Part shown: positions 16,763 to 25,214 of the stretch, one piece after another
Layout of the letters: each line of letters opens with the position of its first letter
How positions within the stretch are numbered: the first letter of the stretch is position 1
Assembly (NCBI RefSeq): GCF_000281975.1
Contig: NZ_AKKE01000019.1
Coordinates: 1 to 64,000 of the forward strand
DNA length: 64,000 bases
Direction of reading: 5' to 3'
Source: Novosphingobium sp. AP12
GTDB lineage: Bacteria > Pseudomonadota > Alphaproteobacteria > Sphingomonadales > Sphingomonadaceae
Notes under the pieces: generated by a model
What the model was told of the DNA's origin: nothing
Database searches by the model: none
What the model saw: only the letters and a program-made list of their open reading frames with translations
Made by a program: the position numbers and the translations under genes

Positions 16763-17988
16763 TGGACAAGCAAATTCACCTCTGGGCCTTCCTGCAGGGT
16801 ATCGGCTTTTTCCCGAGCGGCTGGATGCACGAGCGAGCACGCCCCGAAGGCGTTTTTTCGATGGACTATTATGCCCGCGTCGCGAAGCTGGCGGAGCAGG
16901 GCATGTTTGATGCCATCGTCTTCGGCGATCAGCTCCAGTCGCGCGGGGCAGGTGGCCGCACGCCCGAACGCATGGCGATGCCGACCCTCGATCCCGTCAG
17001 CCTGCTCACCGCGATGGCGGCAGTGACGAAGCATGTCGGTCTCGTGGCGACCGTATCGACAAGCTACAATACCCCGGAAATGCTAGCCGAGCGCTTTGGC
17101 GCGATGGAGCGTATTTCGGGTGGCCGCGCGGGCTGGAACATCGTCACCACCGCGCACCCGGCCACCGCGCCCAACTTCGGCGACAATGACCTGCCGCCCA
17201 AGGACGAACGCTATCGCCGCGCCAAGGAAGTCGTGGCGAAGGCCTGCGAACTCTGGGCCGCGATGGACCGCGAAGGCCCCATGCTGCCCCAGGGCAGGCC
17301 CGTGCTTGTGCAGGCTGGGCAGTCTGCTGACGGGCGTGACTTTGCCGCGCGCACGGCGGAAGCCATCTTCTGCCCGGCTGCCAATATCGACGCCGGGATC
17401 GACTTCCGCAGCGATCTGCGCGCCCGGGTCGCCGTTGTCGGTCGTGACCCCGACGGGGTGCGGATAATGCCCGGGCTGTCCTGTGTGCTGGGCGGCAGCG
17501 AGGAAGAGGCTCGCGCCAGCCATGCCGCGATCCTCGACCTTGCCGACGATGCGCTGGCGATCGAATACCTTTCGGAATCGCTGGGCTGCGACCTGACGCC
17601 CTTCGATCCACAGGGCGAAATCCCGGTTACCACCATTCTCGAACATACCATCCTGCCGAAGGCCGACATCGCCCGTGCCGTTACTCCGGCGCACGAGAAG
17701 CGCACGCCGCTGGGCGCTTTTGCGGCTAACTTCATGCGCCATCCGCGCGGTCACAACGTGTTTCTCGGCACGCCCGAGCAAATGGCCGACATGATGATCT
17801 CGTGGCGTGATGCCGGGGCGTGCGACGGCTTTACCCTGCAGCCAAGCTACATGCCGGGCGGGCTCGAGGACTTTGTCGAACAGGTCGTGCCGATCCTCCA
17901 GCAGCGCGGACGACTGCGCACCGAGTATCCCGGCACCACCTTGCGCGAAACGCTGGGTCTGCCCGCGCGCGAGGCTGTGGCGGCATGA
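16759..17988 (+). CDS. NtaA/SnaA/DszA-type FMN-dependent monooxygenase
   Basis: 409 residues (ATGATG, start at 16759 or 16762). Family motifs: LWAFLQGIGFFPSGW near the N-terminus, FDAIVFGDQLQ, RISGGRAGWNIVT, and the C-terminal DGFTLQPSYMPGGLEDFV that closes NtaA-type barrels. Relatives oxidise nitrilotriacetate, pristinamycin and dibenzothiophene sulfone using FMNH2 from a separate reductase. Translationally coupled to the short LLM protein before it and the hydrolase after it. The substrate is unknown. Confidence 0.85.
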   Translation: MMDKQIHLWAFLQGIGFFPSGWMHERARPEGVFSMDYYARVAKLAEQGMFDAIVFGDQLQSRGAGGRTPERMAMPTLDPVSLLTAMAAVTKHVGLVATVSTSYNTPEMLAERFGAMERISGGRAGWNIVTTAHPATAPNFGDNDLPPKDERYRRAKEVVAKACELWAAMDREGPMLPQGRPVLVQAGQSADGRDFAARTAEAIFCPAANIDAGIDFRSDLRARVAVVGRDPDGVRIMPGLSCVLGGSEEEARASHAAILDLADDALAIEYLSESLGCDLTPFDPQGEIPVTTILEHTILPKADIARAVTPAHEKRTPLGAFAANFMRHPRGHNVFLGTPEQMADMMISWRDAGACDGFTLQPSYMPGGLEDFVEQVVPILQQRGRLRTEYPGTTLRETLGLPAREAVAA

Positions 17989-18974
17989 AGAAGCGGAATA
18001 TCCTTCTCGCCGCATTGGGTGCGGTCGTGCTGATCGGTAGCGGGAGCGTCCTGGCGTTGCGCGCCGGGGCGGGGGCAAGCGACCGGGCCGAACTAGAAAA
18101 GCGCTGGGCGGATGGACCTTCGCGCTTCGTCATGGTGGACGGCGTTCGCATGCACGTGCGAGAGGAAGGCCCGGCGAAAGCGCCGGTGGTGGTCATGCTG
18201 CACGGCTCGATCGTGAACTTGCATGAGTGGGACAACGTGGCGGACCTTCTCAAGGACCGCTACCGCGTGGTCCGCTTCGACTGGTCGCCCTATGGACTGA
18301 CCGGGCCAGATCCCAAGGGTGTCTACTCAACGCCGCGCTCGGCGCAGCTCATGGCCGGACTCCTCAAGCAGCTTGGCTACGACAGGTTCGCGGTGGTGGC
18401 GACCTCCAACGGATCGAACGTCGCGCTTGAATACAACCGCGCCTATCCCGGCCACGCGACGGCGATGGCTTTCTCCATGCTGCCGTTGGAGCGACCCAGC
18501 CAGACCCGCAAGGTCGATCCGCGGTTGTCATGGATGCTGTCATTCCACAAGGCGGTGCTGCCGAACTGGCGCTCGCACTGGTTCTGGAAGTTGATGCTGG
18601 AAGACACCACGCCGCCCGGCTTCCAGCCGACCGAACGCATGGTCGACCAGATCTACGACATGAACAACCTGCCCGGCGCGCTCGATCGGCAGGCTGCCTA
18701 TATCAAGGCCAACGTCAAGTCGTTTCAGACATCCGACGTCGGGGCGGTGGCGGAATCGGTTCGTGTGCCCGTGCTGCTGCAGTGGTGCAGCTACGACGAC
18801 GTGATCTCGCAAGGTGCCAAGGCCTCAGTTGCGCGCTTCACTCATGCGCCGGTCACTCTGATCGAATATCCGGACCTCGGCCATTTCCCGATGTGGGAGA
18901 ACCCGCAGAAATTCGCGCGGGACCTCAAGCCTTGGCTGGACAAGGTCTCGGCGCCGCCGGTTCCGGCCGCCTGA
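17985..18974 (+). CDS. Membrane-anchored alpha/beta hydrolase, Ser-type
   Basis: 329 residues with an N-terminal hydrophobic anchor (ILLAALGAVVLIGSGSVLAL). Oxyanion region MLHGSIVNLHEW, nucleophile ATSNG (Ser 141; first elbow glycine is Ala), acid region WCSYDDVIS, histidine DLGHFPMWENP. It is a close relative of the hydrolase at 7836-8816 in length, anchor and motifs, so the two operons carry parallel exported hydrolases. ATGA overlap with the monooxygenase gene. A proline/alanine-rich tail ends the protein. Confidence 0.85.
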   Translation: MKKRNILLAALGAVVLIGSGSVLALRAGAGASDRAELEKRWADGPSRFVMVDGVRMHVREEGPAKAPVVVMLHGSIVNLHEWDNVADLLKDRYRVVRFDWSPYGLTGPDPKGVYSTPRSAQLMAGLLKQLGYDRFAVVATSNGSNVALEYNRAYPGHATAMAFSMLPLERPSQTRKVDPRLSWMLSFHKAVLPNWRSHWFWKLMLEDTTPPGFQPTERMVDQIYDMNNLPGALDRQAAYIKANVKSFQTSDVGAVAESVRVPVLLQWCSYDDVISQGAKASVARFTHAPVTLIEYPDLGHFPMWENPQKFARDLKPWLDKVSAPPVPAA

Positions 18975-19019
18975 ACCAGCTTCCGGAATACTTCCAATAA
19001 ATCGCAGCGCCGATGCCGG

Positions 19020-19036
19020 TCACCGCGCGTCGGATA
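19020..19036 (+). promoter_or_regulatory. Shared operator-like dyad before the flavin hydroxylase
   Basis: TCACCGCGCGTCGGATA matches 12 of 17 positions of the iclR-upstream dyad. It ends 77 bases before the ATG at 19113. The paralogous hydroxylase at 52456 has a corresponding CGGATA half-site ending at exactly the same distance. Confidence 0.45.
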
Positions 19037-19112
19037 GAGTTCCGGTCGGCGCCGCAAGACGCGACGGCATTGCATAGGCGTGTCGGTCAAGTTGTATGGA
19101 GTTCTCTCACAC

Positions 19113-20321
19113 ATGTCAGGTAAAGATCGTTGCCAGGTAGTGATTGCCGGTGCCGGACCTGTCGGTACGGTCATGGCGACGTTGCTGGCACAGGCGGGGA
19201 TCTCGGTGATCCTCCTGGAAGCAGGGCAGGACTGCGCGCAGGATCTGCGTGCCTCGACGTTCCATCCGCCGACGCTGGAAATGCTGGACCAGATCGGCAT
19301 CACGCCAATGCTGCTGGAAAAGGGCCTCAAGGCACCTGTCTATCAGTGGCGCGACCGTGCTTCGGGCGAAGTGATCGAATTCGATCTCAGCGAGCTCGAC
19401 GACGTCACCCGCTATCCCTTCCGGATCCAGTGCGAGCAATACCACCTTTCGCGTGCGCTGGCCTCTGGGCTGGACAACCATGCGAATGCGGACGTCCGCT
19501 TCGGTAGCCGGCTGCTGTCGTTCGTCCAGGACGATTCTGGCGTGGACCTCGCCGTCGAGACGACGATCGGCATCGAGCGCATCCGTGCCGACTACCTGAT
19601 CGGCGCAGACGGCGCGAACTCGATCGTGCGCAAGTGGCTAGGCATCCAATTCGACGGATTCACTTATCCTGAAAGGTTCCTGACGCTCTCCACCGAGACC
19701 GACCTCAGGCAGTATTTCCCCGACCTCGCGCTAGTCAACTACGTGTCAGATCCTGCCGAATGGCTGGTGCTGCTCAAGGTTCCCTCCGTGTGGCGCGTGC
19801 TGGTGCCGGTGAACGGCGCAGCGGATGAGGCGGAGTTGACCTCCGAAGCCAACAAGACCGCCATCTTCGACCGTCTGATCGGTGACGGCGCTTCGGTGGC
19901 GACGCATCATCGCACGCTCTACCGCGTCCATCAGCGCGTGGCGAAGTCATTCCGTGAAGGCCGCGTCGTGCTGGTTGGCGATGCGGCGCACCTCAACAAT
20001 CCGCTTGGCGGCTTCGGGATGAATTCGGGCATCCACGATGCCTTCAACCTGTTCGACAAACTACTGCCAGTGCTCAAGGGGCAGGGGACAATGGATCCGG
20101 CTCTTTCGCTCTACGACCGCCAGCGCCGCGAGGTGACGCATTCGTTCACCCAGGCCCAGACCAAGCAGAACATGGCATTCATCAGCGGCGGGGCCGGTTC
20201 CGCGCACGACGCGCGCCGCCGCGAATTCCTTGCGATCAAGGAAGATGACGAACGCCGCCGCGCCTACCTGATGCGCCAGGCGATGTTCCAGAGCCTTGAA
20301 GATGCGGCGTTGATCCGCTGA
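19113..20321 (+). CDS. MhpA-like FAD-dependent aromatic ring hydroxylase, copy 1
   Basis: 402 residues from ATG 19113, preceded by GGAG; an upstream GTG at 19080 is less likely. It is a group A flavoprotein hydroxylase: N-terminal GAGPVGTVMATLLAQAG, mid-chain LIGADGANSIVRKWLG, and GDAAHLNNPLGGFGMNSG near residue 290. Such enzymes use NAD(P)H and O2 to hydroxylate phenolic, acidic or heteroaromatic rings; some cleave pyridine rings. It is very similar over its whole length to 52456-53673, including FHPPTLEMLDQIGITPMLLE. DUF1330 and transporter genes follow. Confidence 0.88.
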   Translation: MSGKDRCQVVIAGAGPVGTVMATLLAQAGISVILLEAGQDCAQDLRASTFHPPTLEMLDQIGITPMLLEKGLKAPVYQWRDRASGEVIEFDLSELDDVTRYPFRIQCEQYHLSRALASGLDNHANADVRFGSRLLSFVQDDSGVDLAVETTIGIERIRADYLIGADGANSIVRKWLGIQFDGFTYPERFLTLSTETDLRQYFPDLALVNYVSDPAEWLVLLKVPSVWRVLVPVNGAADEAELTSEANKTAIFDRLIGDGASVATHHRTLYRVHQRVAKSFREGRVVLVGDAAHLNNPLGGFGMNSGIHDAFNLFDKLLPVLKGQGTMDPALSLYDRQRREVTHSFTQAQTKQNMAFISGGAGSAHDARRREFLAIKEDDERRRAYLMRQAMFQSLEDAALIR

Positions 20322-20370
20322 TGCTTTCGGGACCGGACCTTGCACGGGCCTGTCCCCGATGGAGACTGAA

Positions 20371-20661
20371 ATGCCCGCCTGGTTCGTCATCACCACCAAG
20401 GTCCACGACCGCGATGCCTTCACCTCGGGCTATTCGCCCGCGGTGGCAGAGCTCGCCCAGCAGCACGGTGCGCGCTATCTGCTGCGCGGCCGGCACGGCC
20501 GGGTTCTCGAAGGCGAAGGATATGAGGGCGGCGGCGCGGTCATCATGGAATGGCCCGATGCCGAGACGGCGATGGCCTTCTGGAATTCGCCTGAATACGC
20601 CGAAATCAAGAAGCTTCGCGAAGGCATCGCCGACGTCAGCGTGACACTTGTGGAGGGCTGA
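20371..20661 (+). CDS. DUF1330 family protein
   Basis: 96 residues from ATG 20371, chosen because GGAG lies 5 bases upstream; an in-frame ATG at 20359 exists. It is a ferredoxin-like (dimeric alpha-beta barrel) fold recognised by MPAWFVITTKVHDRDAF, the GRVLEGEG strand and MEWPDAETAMAFWNSPEYAEIKKLRE. DUF1330 proteins are common in aromatic catabolic clusters. Some relatives are cofactor-free monooxygenases or isomerases, but function here is unproven. It follows the ring hydroxylase by 49 bases. Confidence 0.85.
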   Translation: MPAWFVITTKVHDRDAFTSGYSPAVAELAQQHGARYLLRGRHGRVLEGEGYEGGGAVIMEWPDAETAMAFWNSPEYAEIKKLREGIADVSVTLVEG

Positions 20662-20774
20662 GCCCCTGCCCTGACCGCTCTGCGGAGAGTAGCCAGAAAC
20701 GGCGCGGTCCATCGGGTCTTGCAGGCACTTTCAGATCGACGGCATCGACTGGGATGCCCGGCAGGAGCATAGGC

Positions 20775-22223
20775 TTGACCAGCAACACTTCCGGCGCGGG
20801 AGCAGTCCCGCTCGGCATCGACGCGCCACAAGACCTCGCCGCTCCCGCCGGTTCGAAAACTTGGCGCATCCGCTTCGGCTCGCTGCTCATTCCGCTCGCC
20901 CATGCGGCCGGCCAGAATGTCGTCACCGTCCTTGGCCTCCGCTTCATGACCGACAGCCTTGCCATTTCGGCCGGCGCTGCAGGCCTGATCTTCGCGCTGG
21001 TCAAAATCTACGACGGCTTCCTGGATCCTGCGATCGGCGCCTGGAGCGACCGCGCGGCGACGCCTTGGGGGCGGCGCCTGCCATTTCTCTTCGCAGGCGG
21101 CATCGCGATGCCGCTGGGTATTGCCTTGCTGTTCGGTGCGCCGGATTTCGGGTCGATCCTGCTTGCGCAGGTCTTCGTCACGCTGGCGCTGGCGATCCAT
21201 GCCAGCGGCTATACCCTGTTGACGATTCCCGGCTTCGCGATGGTGGTGGAAAGCTCGTCCGACCCGCACGAACGCACCCGGCTCATGGCCTGGCGTACGT
21301 ACGGCAATGCCATCGGTACCCTGATCGGTTCGACGTTGCCAGCCTGGTTGCTCGGGATGACCGGGCCAACGCGCGGAGGGCACCTGCTGCTGGCGGTGAT
21401 TGTCGGCGTCGTGGTATTCCTCACGACGATGTTGGCGGTACGCCTGCTGCGCGATGCCCCGCGTACCCAGCCGCGAATTGCAGCTGTTGCCGCTCGCCGC
21501 AATCCGTTGAGTGCGTTGGGGTACCAGGTGAAGCTGGCATGGAATAACCGGCCGTTCCGTATCCTCGCCATCGCACACGTCTTCCTGCTGTTCGGCACCG
21601 CGATCGGTTCGGCCGCCCTCGCTTATTTCACCCGGAGCGTACTGGGGCTGGGCGACGAGGTGCTGGGCACTTATTTCATGATGGCGACCGTCACGATGGT
21701 TCTGGGCATGACCGTGTGGGTCTGGCTCTCGGGCCGGATCGGCAAGAAGGTATGCTACATGGCCGCTCTCGCGTTGTTCGGGCTGGTGCAACTGAGCTGG
21801 CTCCTGGCCTCGCCTGGCGAAAGCATGGCGCTGGTCAGCCTGCGCGGCCTGGCAAGCGGCTTTGCGGGGGGCGGTATGATCCTGTGCGCCTATGCTCTGC
21901 TGTCTGACGCGGTACGTTACGACTACGTACAGAGCGGCGAGCGCCGGGAAGGCGCTTTCGCCGGCTTCACCACGCTGTTCGACAAGCTGTCGTCCGCCGC
22001 GGCACTTGCGGCGATGGGCGTGTTTCTTGGGGCCATGGGCTACGCGCCGTCGGGCAGCGGCATGGCCGCGCAGCAGGGCGGGCGGGCGATCATGGCGATC
22101 ATGCTTTGCGAATCCGCAGTTCCCGCCGTGGCCATGCTCGGAGCCATCGTTGCGCTGTGCTTCTACAAGCTCGACCCCGCGCAGCTCGAGGCGCTTGAGA
22201 ACAGCCAGGACACCAAGGCCTGA
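20775..22223 (+). CDS. GPH-family MFS transporter
   Basis: 482 residues if begun at TTG 20775, which has AGGAG with a 7-base spacer. An ATG at 20754 would add 7 residues but lacks a good ribosome site. Twelve membrane segments, GPH loop SDRAATPWGRRLPF, and a matching C-terminal half loop (SDAVRYDYVQSGERREGAFAG). It is a probable symporter for a catabolic substrate and a paralogue of 12215-13627. A weak dyad-like sequence (20672-20688) lies upstream. The LLM gene follows after 33 bases. Confidence 0.83.
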   Translation: MTSNTSGAGAVPLGIDAPQDLAAPAGSKTWRIRFGSLLIPLAHAAGQNVVTVLGLRFMTDSLAISAGAAGLIFALVKIYDGFLDPAIGAWSDRAATPWGRRLPFLFAGGIAMPLGIALLFGAPDFGSILLAQVFVTLALAIHASGYTLLTIPGFAMVVESSSDPHERTRLMAWRTYGNAIGTLIGSTLPAWLLGMTGPTRGGHLLLAVIVGVVVFLTTMLAVRLLRDAPRTQPRIAAVAARRNPLSALGYQVKLAWNNRPFRILAIAHVFLLFGTAIGSAALAYFTRSVLGLGDEVLGTYFMMATVTMVLGMTVWVWLSGRIGKKVCYMAALALFGLVQLSWLLASPGESMALVSLRGLASGFAGGGMILCAYALLSDAVRYDYVQSGERREGAFAGFTTLFDKLSSAAALAAMGVFLGAMGYAPSGSGMAAQQGGRAIMAIMLCESAVPAVAMLGAIVALCFYKLDPAQLEALENSQDTKA

Positions 22224-22256
22224 ATCTCGGAATCGGATTTCAAGGATCGATTGTAA

Positions 22257-23324
22257 ATGCCCCGTCACCCCATCGAAGTCGTCGGGCTTGTCTCGCCCTA
22301 TCGCGGTTCGGAAGCTAGCCCGGAGCCCACGCCCTACGATCCCGCCTTTGTGGCCGAATGTGCCCGCGCCTATGAAGCGGCTGGCTACGACCGGGTTCTG
22401 ATCGGCCAGAACGCCAAGTCCGCCGACAGTCTGGTCACCGCCACTTTTGTCGCCGCGGCGACGCAGCAACTGAAGCTCATGGTGGCCCACCGGCCCGGCT
22501 TCATCGCTCCGACCATGGCCGCGCGGGCCTTCGCAACGCTCGATCAGTTCTCCGGAGGGCGGGCCGGCGTGCACGTAATCACTGCCTTCTCCGACATCGA
22601 AACGCGCTGTGACGGTGACTACCGCTCTAAGGAGGAACGCTACCATCGCAGCCGTGAATATGTGCAGATACTGCGCCACATGTGGGCGGGCGGGCAGCCC
22701 TTCGACCATGAAGGAGACTGGTATCGCTTCGAACAGGCCGGCAGCGAAGTTATCCCGGTGAACGGCAGCGTGCCGGTGTTCTGGGCGGGTACGTCGGAAC
22801 TCGGCATTCGCTACGGCGCCGAACTGGCGGATGTCTACGCGCTTGGACCCGGAAGCGCGGCGCAAGTCGCTCAACTGGTTGGCAAGGTCAAATCGCAAGC
22901 GGCGATCCATGGCCGCGATCCGCGCTTTTCGATGTCGATGCGGCTCGTCGTCGCGGATAGCGACGATGCGGCGTGGGACCGCGCGCGGGGCTTGCTGCGT
23001 GCGGTGGAGGCCCGACAAACCAGCCACGGCTCCCTAGGCCGGGATCTGGGGAAGGCAGCGCAGGATGCTGCCGAGCGGGCCGTCGAAGCCGACGATGCCG
23101 CGGCTGATCCTTGCCTTTGGACCGGACTGACCCGTGCGACGCAGGGGCGGCTTCAGGTGATGTGTCTGGTGGGCGCGCCCGATACGCTGGTCAGGGCGCT
23201 GATGCGCTACCGCGAAGCGGGGATCGACAACTTCCTCGTTACCGGATTCGACTGGCTGGCGGACACGCACCGCATCGGCACCGAGATCAGTCCGGACCTG
23301 CGGCGTCTCGCCAACGCGATCTGA
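22257..23324 (+). CDS. LLM-class (SsuD-like) flavin-dependent monooxygenase
   Basis: 355 residues. Motifs AHRPGFIAPTMAARAFATLD, GGRAGVHVITAFSD, FDHEGDWYRF and FLVTGFDWL place it with SsuD-type FMNH2-dependent monooxygenases. It resembles the gene at 5351-6445 along its length, so the two form a duplicated pair. It ends the plus-strand run before a strong terminator. No flavin reductase gene is seen in the window, so reduced flavin must come from elsewhere. Confidence 0.85.
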   Translation: MPRHPIEVVGLVSPYRGSEASPEPTPYDPAFVAECARAYEAAGYDRVLIGQNAKSADSLVTATFVAAATQQLKLMVAHRPGFIAPTMAARAFATLDQFSGGRAGVHVITAFSDIETRCDGDYRSKEERYHRSREYVQILRHMWAGGQPFDHEGDWYRFEQAGSEVIPVNGSVPVFWAGTSELGIRYGAELADVYALGPGSAAQVAQLVGKVKSQAAIHGRDPRFSMSMRLVVADSDDAAWDRARGLLRAVEARQTSHGSLGRDLGKAAQDAAERAVEADDAAADPCLWTGLTRATQGRLQVMCLVGAPDTLVRALMRYREAGIDNFLVTGFDWLADTHRIGTEISPDLRRLANAI

Positions 23325-23346
23325 GAGTCGTCAATACGCAAAAACG

Positions 23347-23381
23347 AAAAGCCCCGGCTGGATTTTCCCGCCGGGGCTTTT
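23347..23381. terminator. Bidirectional hairpin terminator
   Basis: Perfect 12-base arms AAAAGCCCCGGC and GCCGGGGCTTTT around an 11-base loop, between converging genes. Confidence 0.9.
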
Positions 23382-23427
23382 AGTTATGGTACCCGCGAAA
23401 TCGGGCGGAGGCAGGAAACTGGCCGGC

Positions 23428-23799
23428 TTACTGCTGCGCGATATCGGCGATGGTTTCGTTGTAGAGTGCCGCGGTCTGGGCCTGTGCGGCTTCGTCGGCG
23501 TCCTTTAGTTGGATGGAGAACAGGCGCTTCAGGAAATCCTGCCGGCGCTGTTCGCGCGCTTCCAAGGCATCCTGGTCGAGCTCGAGCGTCTCGATCCCGG
23601 CGGCGAGGTCAAGACCGGAGGCCTTGGCCACGCGTTCGGCGGAATCGAGGCGGTCGCGCAGGACGCACATCTCGTTGGCGAGCACCATGATCATCGACAT
23701 CGCGGCGTCCAGGCCGGGCGTGTCGTAGAATTCCGGGCGCTTGCCCTTGGCATGGCGGATGACGTGGGGGCGTTCTTCGGTCATGGTCATGTCATTCAC
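23428..23799 (-). CDS. Small helical partner of the methyltransferase, copy B
   Basis: 123 residues from GTG 23799, which overlaps the methyltransferase stop as GTGA; ATG at 23790 is the alternative. It shares with copies A and C the pattern FYDTPGLDAAMSMIMVLANE then MCVLRDRLDSAERVA, a Gly-containing turn, and an acidic Gln/Arg-rich helical tail. It has no recognised domain or export signal. Location directly behind its methyltransferase and the conserved pairing suggest a protein partner. Here it comes second, whereas copy A comes first. Confidence 0.75.
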   Translation of the reverse strand: MNDMTMTEERPHVIRHAKGKRPEFYDTPGLDAAMSMIMVLANEMCVLRDRLDSAERVAKASGLDLAAGIETLELDQDALEAREQRRQDFLKRLFSIQLKDADEAAQAQTAALYNETIADIAQQ

Positions 23800-25025
23800 G
23801 CTGCGAGCGCCTTTTCTTCGGGCTTGTGGGCAATGAGCACTTCCCATCCGCCGCCGGGGGCGAATTCCCCCGCGGTGAAGTCACGCTCGGCGACGTGCTC
23901 GGAGGCTTCCTGGCTGTAACCGGCAGCAGCGGCGGCAAATTCCATCACCGCCATCGGTGCGGTATCGAAGCGCACTTCGGCACGGTCGAACCCGGCCTTT
24001 TCGGCCAGCGCAACTTGGTCCATGTCGCGCATGGCGCCCCAAAACGGCTCGTTGTTGTACCAGGTCTCGTTGTCCAGGATGAACTGGGTGAAGGGGTCCA
24101 TCAGGTCGAACGGGGGAAGGTCTGCGTGGACCATCATGCCGCCGGGCGCGAGAACGCGGAACGCTTCCTGGAAAATCTTGGGCATGGCCTTGCCGCTGGT
24201 CTCGTGCAGCAGAATGTGGCTGACGACGAGGTCAAAATGGCCGTCCGGGAACGAGGTGTCCTCGGCGTTCATCTGCGCGAAATTGACTTCCTGACCCATC
24301 GCCGCGGCCCGGGCATGGGCATAGCGCACCACCGGTCCGCCCACGTCGATGCCCCAGACCTCCGCCTCGGGGAACAGCTCCTTGTAGGGCAAGGTCGAGT
24401 GGCCGACGGTGCAGCCCATGTCGAGGATGCGGCGGGGCTTGAAGTCGGGCTTGTTGCGCTTGAGGTAGTTCACCACCGAGCGGCCCATGTCGTCGTTGTC
24501 GGGGCCGGTATAGCCCATCGAATAAAGGTAGACACCCCGATCGTAGAGCGCGCCGACCGAGATGTCGTCTGCGCAGACTTCCGAGCAATAGCCACCGGGC
24601 ATGCAGTGGATGTCGAGGGCGGTGACGTAGCGCGGCGGTTCGAAGCCTTCCGGGATCAGCAGCTTTGCGGGTGTCGAAGCAGAGAGTTCCTTCGCTTTTT
24701 CAATCAGTTCTGGAAGCTGGCGATCGACCGACACGTTCACCGATTCCCACAGCAGTTCCTGCGCGATGCGGTTCGCGGCGGCGTAATGCTGGAAGTAGAG
24801 GTCCTCGACCATGCCGGCGCGGATATCGCGGCGATCGGCGGGAGCGCGGCCATGGGCCTTCGCGAACTTGCGCGAAACGCGTGTCTGGTAGACGGGCGTC
24901 AGGCCGGGAAGCAGGTCAGACTGAATGAATCCTTTGAAGCTCTTGGCGAATTCCTGCCGAGATGCCTCATCTGCCGTGATCTGCGGCAAGGCCGGGTGGG
25001 CAGATTGCTGGAACGTGTTGAGCAT
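23796..25025 (-). CDS. Class I SAM-dependent methyltransferase with extra N-terminal domain, copy B
   Basis: 409 residues. A helical N-terminal region of about 150 residues precedes LDIHCMPGGY, then motif I ILDMGCTVGHST, WGIDVGG, LLHETSGKAM and WYNNEPF. These match copies A and C position for position. It lies in a two-gene operon with the small helical protein. The start is 190 bases from the divergent DUF1838 gene; the shared dyad lies 81 bases upstream. The acceptor substrate is unknown. Confidence 0.85.
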   Translation of the reverse strand: MLNTFQQSAHPALPQITADEASRQEFAKSFKGFIQSDLLPGLTPVYQTRVSRKFAKAHGRAPADRRDIRAGMVEDLYFQHYAAANRIAQELLWESVNVSVDRQLPELIEKAKELSASTPAKLLIPEGFEPPRYVTALDIHCMPGGYCSEVCADDISVGALYDRGVYLYSMGYTGPDNDDMGRSVVNYLKRNKPDFKPRRILDMGCTVGHSTLPYKELFPEAEVWGIDVGGPVVRYAHARAAAMGQEVNFAQMNAEDTSFPDGHFDLVVSHILLHETSGKAMPKIFQEAFRVLAPGGMMVHADLPPFDLMDPFTQFILDNETWYNNEPFWGAMRDMDQVALAEKAGFDRAEVRFDTAPMAVMEFAAAAAGYSQEASEHVAERDFTAGEFAPGGGWEVLIAHKPEEKALAA

Positions 25026-25105
25026 GGTTGCGACTCCGCTTGATCCTGTGCGCGCGGTCTATTGTGAGGCGACGCGGGTGCCATGACTGCGCCTGCGCCG
25101 CCGCC

Positions 25106-25122
25106 TATCCGCTTGGCGAACA
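25106..25122 (+). promoter_or_regulatory. Shared operator-like dyad in divergent region
   Basis: TATCCGCTTGGCGAACA matches 12 of 17 positions of the iclR-upstream dyad. It lies 81 bases from the methyltransferase start (25025, minus) and 93 bases from the DUF1838 start (25215, plus). Confidence 0.45.
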
Positions 25123-25214
25123 CAGTACCCTATCGCGATGTCTCGGCCATTCGAAAGCGCAAAAAACCGATTAACCGGGTCTGCCGGGCATTTGAAATCA
25201 ACGGGGGTCATCGA

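Noticed and set aside
20475..23027. 850-codon reading frame on the minus strand
   Set aside because: It is antisense to the transporter and LLM genes, rich in Arg/His/Gln with no domain pattern. This is a typical shadow frame in high-GC DNA.
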